Of a DNA stretch of 64,000 nt, positions 59,417 to 64,000 are shown piece after piece; position 1 is the stretch's first letter; every line of letters begins with the position of its first letter. Below the pieces are notes generated by a model. It was not told the DNA's origin. It saw only the letters and a program-made list of their open reading frames with translations, and made no database searches. Source of the stretch: Pseudomonas fluorescens (lineage in GTDB: Bacteria; Pseudomonadota; Gammaproteobacteria; Pseudomonadales; Pseudomonadaceae); assembly GCA_902825215.1 (NCBI GenBank), contig LR782234.1:5349001-5413000 (forward strand), in the 5' to 3' direction. Both the position numbers and the translations under genes were made by a program.

Positions 59417-59469
59417 GCGTCAGGTTCGCCTGACGCCGGATAAAACCTTTCGGGCCGCACGGTCGGCCC
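59417..59469 (+). promoter_or_regulatory. Two tandem RNA hairpins between leuS and lptE
   Basis: GCGTCAGG-TTCG-CCTGACGC (59417-59436) is a perfect 8-bp stem with a TTCG loop. GGGCCG-N6-CGGCCC (59452-59469) follows. No T run occurs, so they more likely affect stability or translation than termination. Confidence 0.5.
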
Positions 59470-59494
59470 ACCTGGTTTCAAGGGGAGCAACACA

Positions 59495-60100
59495 ATGATC
59501 AAACGCAATCTGCTGGTGATGGGCCTCGCCGTTCTGTTGAGCGCCTGTGGCTTCCAGCTGCGCGGCACCGGCACCAATGAACTGTCGATCAAGGAACTCG
59601 ACCTGAGCGCCCGTAACAGCTACGGCGAAACCGTGACGCAACTGCGTCAGGTGCTCGAGTCGAGCGACGTCAAGGTTTACAGCGGTGCGCCGTACAAGCT
59701 GTTCCTGGCTGACGAGCAGGAAAGCCAGCGCATTCTCAGCTATGCCGGTGCAGGCCGGACCGGTGAATATCAGGTCAGCACGATCCTGAGCTACGAAATC
59801 CGTGGCGATAAGAACCTGCAATTGCTGAGCGACAAGCTGGAAGTGCAAAAGGTGTTCATTCACGACGGCAACAACCTCGTCGGTTCCGATCAGGAAGCCA
59901 ACGACGCCCGTCGCGAAACCCGCCGCGAGCTGGTGCAACGCATGATGCTGCGTCTGCAGCAATTGACGCCGGGCCAGTTGCAACAACTGCAGCAAGCCGC
60001 CAACGACCGCGCCAAGGCTGAAGCCGATGCGCTGGAAGCGGCGCAGAAGGCTGAAGCGGAAACCCCGCGTCAGTCGCCGCTCGAAATACCGCAGCAGTAA
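59495..60100 (+). CDS. lptE: LPS-assembly lipoprotein LptE
   Basis: A 201-residue outer-membrane lipoprotein, partner of LptD in LPS insertion. Signal with lipobox LSAC (Cys18), then GFQLRGTGTNELSIKELDL, the hallmark of LptE/RlpB. The C-terminal 45 residues form an Ala/Gln/Glu-rich helix (LQQLQQAANDRAKAEADALE), longer than in E. coli, which is usual for Pseudomonas. Lies 87 bp after leuS and 39 bp before holA. Confidence 0.94.
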   Translation: MIKRNLLVMGLAVLLSACGFQLRGTGTNELSIKELDLSARNSYGETVTQLRQVLESSDVKVYSGAPYKLFLADEQESQRILSYAGAGRTGEYQVSTILSYEIRGDKNLQLLSDKLEVQKVFIHDGNNLVGSDQEANDARRETRRELVQRMMLRLQQLTPGQLQQLQQAANDRAKAEADALEAAQKAEAETPRQSPLEIPQQ

Positions 60101-60139
60101 GCTGTTCGGGGCGCTCAGGCGCCCCGATCAACTTTTCTT

Positions 60140-61177
60140 ATGAAGCTCGCTCCCGCTCAACTCGGCAAACACCTGCAAGGCGCACTCGCGCCGGTCTACA
60201 TCATCAGCGGCGATGACCCGCTGCTGTGCCAGGAAGCTGCCGACGCCATTCGCAGTGCTGCGCGCCAGCAAGGTTTCGACGAACGCCAGGTGTTCGCCGC
60301 CGACGCCAATTTCGATTGGGGCACGCTGCTGCAGGCTGGCGCGAGCATGTCGCTGTTCGCCGAAAAGCGCCTGCTGGAACTGCGTCTGCCTTCGGGCAAG
60401 CCCGGTGACAAGGGTGCTGCTGCGCTCATCGAGTATTGCTCACGCCCGGCTGAAGACACCGTGCTGCTGATCAGCCTGCCCAAGCTTGACGGCAGTGCGC
60501 AGAAGACCAAGTGGGGCAAGGCCCTGGTTGAAGGCCAGCAGACCCAGTTCATCCAGATCTGGCCGGTGGACGCCAATCAGTTGCCGAGCTGGATTCGCCA
60601 GCGTCTGTCCCAGGCCGGCTTATCGGCCAGCCAGGACGCTGTCGAACTGATCGCTGCGCGCGTCGAGGGCAACCTGCTCGCCGCCGCGCAGGAAATCGAA
60701 AAGCTCAAGCTGATGGCCGAAGGTGGCCAGATCACCGTCGAAACCGTGCAGGCTGCGGTGGCGGACAGCGCCCGCTTCGACGTTTTCGGTCTGACCGATG
60801 CGGTACTCAATGGCGAGCCGGCCCATGCGCTGCGCATGCTTGAGGGTTTGCGTGGCGAAGGCGTCGAACCGCCAGTGATCCTCTGGGCCCTGGCCCGTGA
60901 GTTGCGACTGCTGGCCAACATTGCCTTGCAATACAGCCAGGGCACCCCGCTGGACAAATGCTTCAGTCAGTCGAAACCGCCGGTCTGGGACAAACGCAAG
61001 CCTTTGGTCAGCAAAGCCCTGCAACGCTACTCGGCGCAACGCTGGGCGCAACTGCTGCTCGAGGCCCAGCGTATCGATGCGCAGATCAAGGGCCAGGCTG
61101 CGGGTTCGCCGTGGATGAGCCTGAGTCGTCTGGCGTTGTTGATGGCCGGGCAGCGGCTGTCACTCCCCGCCGAGTAA
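60140..61177 (+). CDS. holA: DNA polymerase III delta subunit
   Basis: A 345-residue clamp-loader subunit that opens the beta clamp. It has the AAA+-like N-terminal fold without a functional P-loop (YIISGDDPLLCQEAADAIR), a beta-contacting segment AGASMSLFAEKRLLELRLP near 68-86, and a helical collar domain at the C terminus. Length and order leuS-lptE-holA match other pseudomonads. Confidence 0.95.
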   Translation: MKLAPAQLGKHLQGALAPVYIISGDDPLLCQEAADAIRSAARQQGFDERQVFAADANFDWGTLLQAGASMSLFAEKRLLELRLPSGKPGDKGAAALIEYCSRPAEDTVLLISLPKLDGSAQKTKWGKALVEGQQTQFIQIWPVDANQLPSWIRQRLSQAGLSASQDAVELIAARVEGNLLAAAQEIEKLKLMAEGGQITVETVQAAVADSARFDVFGLTDAVLNGEPAHALRMLEGLRGEGVEPPVILWALARELRLLANIALQYSQGTPLDKCFSQSKPPVWDKRKPLVSKALQRYSAQRWAQLLLEAQRIDAQIKGQAAGSPWMSLSRLALLMAGQRLSLPAE

Positions 61178-61200
61178 GGCCTTCAACCGCATAGCCCCCA

Positions 61201-61263
61201 TTTGCGAGCAGGCTCGCTCCCACAGGTGATCCTGTCCACTGTGGGAACGAGCCTGCTCGCGAA
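61201..61263. repeat. REP doublet, short spacer
   Basis: TTTGCGAGCAGGCTCGCTCCCAC faces GTGGGAACGAGCCTGCTCGCGAA across about 18 bases. The right unit has GGGAACGAG instead of GGGAGCGAG. Confidence 0.9.
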
Positions 61264-61356
61264 AGCGCTTTCACATTTGCACACAAGCGGTACTGGACAG
61301 ACGCACAACATCGGCAGATTATTTCCCCGCAAAACCCACCTCACCGAGAGATCCTC

Positions 61357-61521
61357 ATGAGCAAAAAGCCAGCAAAGCATGGCCCCAACAAGGCCAAATC
61401 CATTGTCGCCCAGCCCTTGTTCCGCAGTCGTCAGGAACGACCTTCCAAGGGCAAAGGCAGCTACCGCCGCGAAGCCTTCCAGTCTGACAGCTGGGAGGCT
61501 TCTTACTTTCTGGCCGCCTGA
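61357..61521 (+). CDS. arfA: Alternative ribosome-rescue factor A
   Basis: A 54-residue basic protein matching ArfA: AKSIVAQPLFRSRQE, then KGKGSYRRE and WEAS. ArfA enters the empty A site of a stalled ribosome and recruits RF2 to release the peptide when trans-translation fails. The KGKGSY basic motif and the preceding LFR segment are the functional core. GAGAG precedes the ATG. The last third of the gene contains a 12-bp hairpin (61471-61502), as in arfA genes whose mRNA is cut or terminated inside the coding region so that tmRNA removes the product unless tmRNA is lacking. Confidence 0.9.
   Translation: MSKKPAKHGPNKAKSIVAQPLFRSRQERPSKGKGSYRREAFQSDSWEASYFLAA
61471..61502 (+). promoter_or_regulatory. 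arfA: Hairpin within the arfA coding sequence
   Basis: GAAGCCTTCCAG (61471-61482) pairs with CTGGGAGGCTTC (61491-61502), 12 pairs with one G-U, loop TCTGACAG, followed by TTACTTTCT. It begins at codon 39 of 54. Its position and strength suit RNase III cleavage or premature termination giving nonstop mRNA. Confidence 0.6.
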
Positions 61522-61582
61522 AGCGCAGTACCCCTCGGTCATGTTAAGGTCTGCACCTGATTCGTATTTCCTGGAACCGTGC

Positions 61583-62905
61583 ATGCCCTTCAGTCTTTCC
61601 AATCGTTGGCCTGTCCGCCAACTGATCGCTGCCTCCAGCTTCATTCTGCTTGTTGCCTGCGCGGAAAAACCCACCGCCGCCGACGCACAACCCCTGCAAG
61701 CCGCACCTGTCGCCACAGCCCCAGCGATCATCCCGCCGGTAGTGCCGTCCGCTGACCCTCTCGATCTGCAACCCACCCAGACCTTCGCCGAGTGGCAAGC
61801 AGGGTTCCGCAAGGATGCCCTGGCCGCCGGGATTCGCCCCGACCTGTTCGATCGTGCGTTTGCCGATGTCAGCTTCGATGCCAGCGTGATTCGTGCCGAC
61901 CGCAGTCAGCCGGAATTCTCCCGGCCGGTGTGGGAATACCTCGACGGCGCACTGTCGCCGCTGCGCGTGCGCAAAGGCCAGACGCTGGTCAATCAATATG
62001 CCGACATCCTGCGTGACATAGAACAACGCTATGGCGTTGATCGCCAGGCGCTGGTTTCGGTGTGGGGCATGGAAAGCAACTTCGGCCAGTTCCAGGGCAG
62101 CAAGTCGGTGATCAATTCGCTGGCCACCCTCGCCTACGAAGGACGCCGCCCGGGCTTTGCTCATGCGCAACTGATCGCCGCCCTGCAAATCCTGCAACAG
62201 GGCGATATCACTCCGGAGAAAATGCTCGGTTCCTGGGCCGGCGCCATGGGTCAGACCCAATTCATTCCGACCACCTACAACACCCACGCCGTGGACTTTG
62301 ACGGCGATGGCCGTCGCGACATCTGGGGCAGCCCCGCCGATGCGCTGGCCTCGACCGCTCACTATCTGCAGAGCTCGGGCTGGCAGCGCGGTCAGCCATG
62401 GGGTTTTGAAGTGCAGTTGCCGAGCGCCTTCGATTACACCCTGGCCGACGGTGCAATTCGCAAAAGCGTCGCCGAATGGCGTCAATTGGGCGTGAGCCTG
62501 CCGAACGGTGCGCAAGTGCCGGTCGGCTCCGAGCAACTGTCCGCTGCCCTGCTGCTGCCCGCCGGTTATCGCGGGCCGGCGTTCCTGATCCTCGACAACT
62601 TCCGGGCGATCCTCAAGTACAACAACTCCTCGTCCTACGCCCTGGCGGTGAGCCTGCTGTCGGAGCGGTTCAACGGTGGCGGCTTGATCAACGGAACATG
62701 GCCGAAAGACGACCTGCCGTTGAGCCGCACCGAGCGGATGGAATTGCAGACGTTGCTGAGTGCGCGCAACTTCGATGCCGGTACGGCGGACGGGATCATC
62801 GGCGCCAACACGCGCAAGGCAATTCGCAGCGCGCAGCAGTCACTGGGCTGGCCGGCGGATGGTTATCCGACGCACAAGTTGCTGGAAAGCCTGCGCGCCC
62901 AGTAG
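61583..62905 (+). CDS. mltB: MltB-family lytic murein transglycosylase
   Basis: A 440-residue lipoprotein (lipobox LVAC, Cys26) that cleaves peptidoglycan with formation of 1,6-anhydro-MurNAc. The catalytic acid is Glu164 in WGMESNFG, the MltB fold continues with GSWAGAMGQTQFIPTTY, and a C-terminal peptidoglycan-binding domain 1 (about 375-437, LLSARNFDAGTADGIIGANT) is present. I chose the ATG at 61583; the longer frame overlaps arfA in another frame. This is one of several MltB-like enzymes typical of pseudomonads. Confidence 0.92.
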   Translation: MPFSLSNRWPVRQLIAASSFILLVACAEKPTAADAQPLQAAPVATAPAIIPPVVPSADPLDLQPTQTFAEWQAGFRKDALAAGIRPDLFDRAFADVSFDASVIRADRSQPEFSRPVWEYLDGALSPLRVRKGQTLVNQYADILRDIEQRYGVDRQALVSVWGMESNFGQFQGSKSVINSLATLAYEGRRPGFAHAQLIAALQILQQGDITPEKMLGSWAGAMGQTQFIPTTYNTHAVDFDGDGRRDIWGSPADALASTAHYLQSSGWQRGQPWGFEVQLPSAFDYTLADGAIRKSVAEWRQLGVSLPNGAQVPVGSEQLSAALLLPAGYRGPAFLILDNFRAILKYNNSSSYALAVSLLSERFNGGGLINGTWPKDDLPLSRTERMELQTLLSARNFDAGTADGIIGANTRKAIRSAQQSLGWPADGYPTHKLLESLRAQ

Positions 62906-62931
62906 TGGGCAGGTTGTATGGCTGATGGCGC

Positions 62932-63008
62932 CTTCGCGAGCAGGCTCGCTCCCACAATGGTTATGTGCGCGCCACCGATCAAATGTGGGCGCGAGCCTGT
63001 TCGCGAAG
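62932..63008. repeat. REP doublet, diverged
   Basis: TTCGCGAGCAGGCTCGCTCCCAC faces GTGGGCGCGAGCCTGTTCGCGAA. The right unit has two changes from consensus. Confidence 0.88.
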
Positions 63009-63031
63009 ACTTACCGTCAAGCGACCGGTTT

Positions 63032-63982
63032 CTAAACCTTGATCACCACATCCTGCTCCAGCATCAGCTCCTGCTTTCCCGCATCCAGGCGCACCAGCGC
63101 GCCCATCGGCAGTGTCAGGTTCGGGTCGCAATGCCCGCTACGCCAGCCTGACAATACTGGAATCCGCAGCGGCTCGAACGTATGCTTGAGCAAGCGGTTC
63201 AGTGCCTGAATATCGACCCCCGCCACATCGCCCACCAACACCCCACGCAATTTCGCCAACTTGCCGGCCAGACGCATCTGCGTCAGCAAGCGGTCGATGC
63301 GATACAACGGCTCGTTGATGTCCTCGATCAGCAGGATCACGCCTTCAACATCGATTTCATAAGGCGTACCCAGCGTTGCGGCGATCATTGCCAGGTTGCC
63401 GCCCAGCAGACGCCCGTGAGCGATGCCCGGCTCGACAGTGGTCAACGGATACGCCACTGGGTGGCTGAGCACACTTCCCGCCTTCGACTGCCCGCGCAAC
63501 ATGGCAAAGAACGAAGTGACGGTCGGCGGCTCCTTGTCGCCCAGCAGATCGGCATTGAGCAACGGCCCGTGAAAGGTCACGAAGCCGGCATAGCGACTGA
63601 TCGCCAGGTGCAGCGCGGTGATGTCGCTGTAGCCGACGAAGGGCTTGGCGTGGCGGCTGAGCAGGTCATAGTCGATCCGGTCGAGCAACCGCGGCGTGCC
63701 GTAACCGCCGCGCAGGCAGATGATCGCGTCGACTTGCGGGTCAGCGAACGCCGCGTGCAGATCGCGCAGGCGCACGTCATCGCTGCCGGCCAGATAGCCG
63801 TCGTTCTCGTAAACGCCAGGAAACACCTTCAGCCCATAGCCGCGGGCGCGCATCCATTGCAGCGCCTTTTCGGTGTCCAGCGTGCCTGGGCCGGCAGGCG
63901 CGATGACGCCGATGAGTCCTTCTGCCGGCAGCGCGGGCACGGCTCGGTGCGGGCAGAGCGTGTGGGTCGGTCGAATGGTCAT
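63032..63982 (-). CDS. ldcA: LD-carboxypeptidase (murein tetrapeptide carboxypeptidase)
   Basis: A 316-residue S66-family serine peptidase that removes the terminal D-Ala from murein tetrapeptides in the recycling pathway. The triad is Ser119 (GYSDITAL), Glu220 (LLIEDINEP) and His284 (SGHCDPN), as in P. aeruginosa LdcA. No signal peptide, so cytoplasmic. Complete in the window; AAGG lies directly before the ATG. Convergent with mltB across a REP doublet, and both act on peptidoglycan. Confidence 0.94.
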   Translation of the reverse strand: MTIRPTHTLCPHRAVPALPAEGLIGVIAPAGPGTLDTEKALQWMRARGYGLKVFPGVYENDGYLAGSDDVRLRDLHAAFADPQVDAIICLRGGYGTPRLLDRIDYDLLSRHAKPFVGYSDITALHLAISRYAGFVTFHGPLLNADLLGDKEPPTVTSFFAMLRGQSKAGSVLSHPVAYPLTTVEPGIAHGRLLGGNLAMIAATLGTPYEIDVEGVILLIEDINEPLYRIDRLLTQMRLAGKLAKLRGVLVGDVAGVDIQALNRLLKHTFEPLRIPVLSGWRSGHCDPNLTLPMGALVRLDAGKQELMLEQDVVIKV

Positions 63983-64000
63983 CCTTGGATCTCTCTGTGA

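Overview
The window is a high-GC, densely coding chromosomal segment of a fluorescent Pseudomonas, most likely the P. fluorescens / P. koreensis group. This rests on recognisable Pseudomonas gene orders, many REP doublets of the GTGGGAGCGAGCCTGCTCGCGAA type between genes, and protein sequences typical of the genus. I see no phage, plasmid, insertion sequence, CRISPR, tRNA or rRNA.

1-14.7 kb holds the tail of an MFS exporter gene, a DJ-1/PfpI-like protein that has lost the family's active-site cysteine, a small secreted protein, an AzgA-type purine permease and trmA. Next comes a quinate/shikimate catabolic cluster: aroQ and a QsuD-type quinate/shikimate dehydrogenase on the plus strand, then quiC and a TetR regulator on the minus strand, with an MFS transporter divergent from quiC. 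Together these convert dehydroquinate or shikimate through dehydroshikimate to protocatechuate. Two 15-bp sites matching my recollection of the PcaR operator lie in front of the aroQ operon and between quiC and the transporter. They suggest that the regulator of protocatechuate breakdown also controls supply. A DMT transporter, a zinc metallopeptidase with an abutting hydrolase, a HAD phosphatase and tesB follow.

14.8-24.7 kb carries an acetyltransferase, an HDAC-family deacetylase, a TIGR03862 flavoprotein whose gene and upstream region contain four perfect DnaA boxes, an RhlE-type RNA helicase, a YedA-like exporter, a DEDD exonuclease, a NYN-domain protein, a DUF2076 protein, a YciC-like membrane protein and a membrane-anchored EEP phosphatase.

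24.7-32.5 kb looks accessory: a lone glycosyltransferase-like gene, a TauABC/SsuABC-like ABC importer, an aldehyde dehydrogenase, a divergent LysR regulator and two exported proteins of unknown function.

32.6-64 kb follows the order I remember from P. aeruginosa PAO1 around PA3961-PA3992: hrpB, a lipoprotein, a CDF metal exporter, an Lrp/AsnC regulator, a DUF2788 protein, rluE, amn, aidB, ladS, thiD-thiE-hemL, a Sel1 protein, a DUF1820 protein, miaB, phoH-ybeY-corC-lnt, a YdcF protein, leuS-lptE-holA, mltB and ldcA. A 54-residue arfA (ribosome rescue) gene lies between holA and mltB and carries an internal hairpin near its 3' end.

The most interesting non-standard signals are an orphan minus-strand unit at about 37.79-38.10 kb (promoter plus strong intrinsic terminator, no recognised gene), the PcaR-like sites, the DnaA-box cluster, the arfA hairpin, a perfect hairpin touching the start codon of the YdcF gene, and heptamer repeats placed exactly between two convergent gene pairs.
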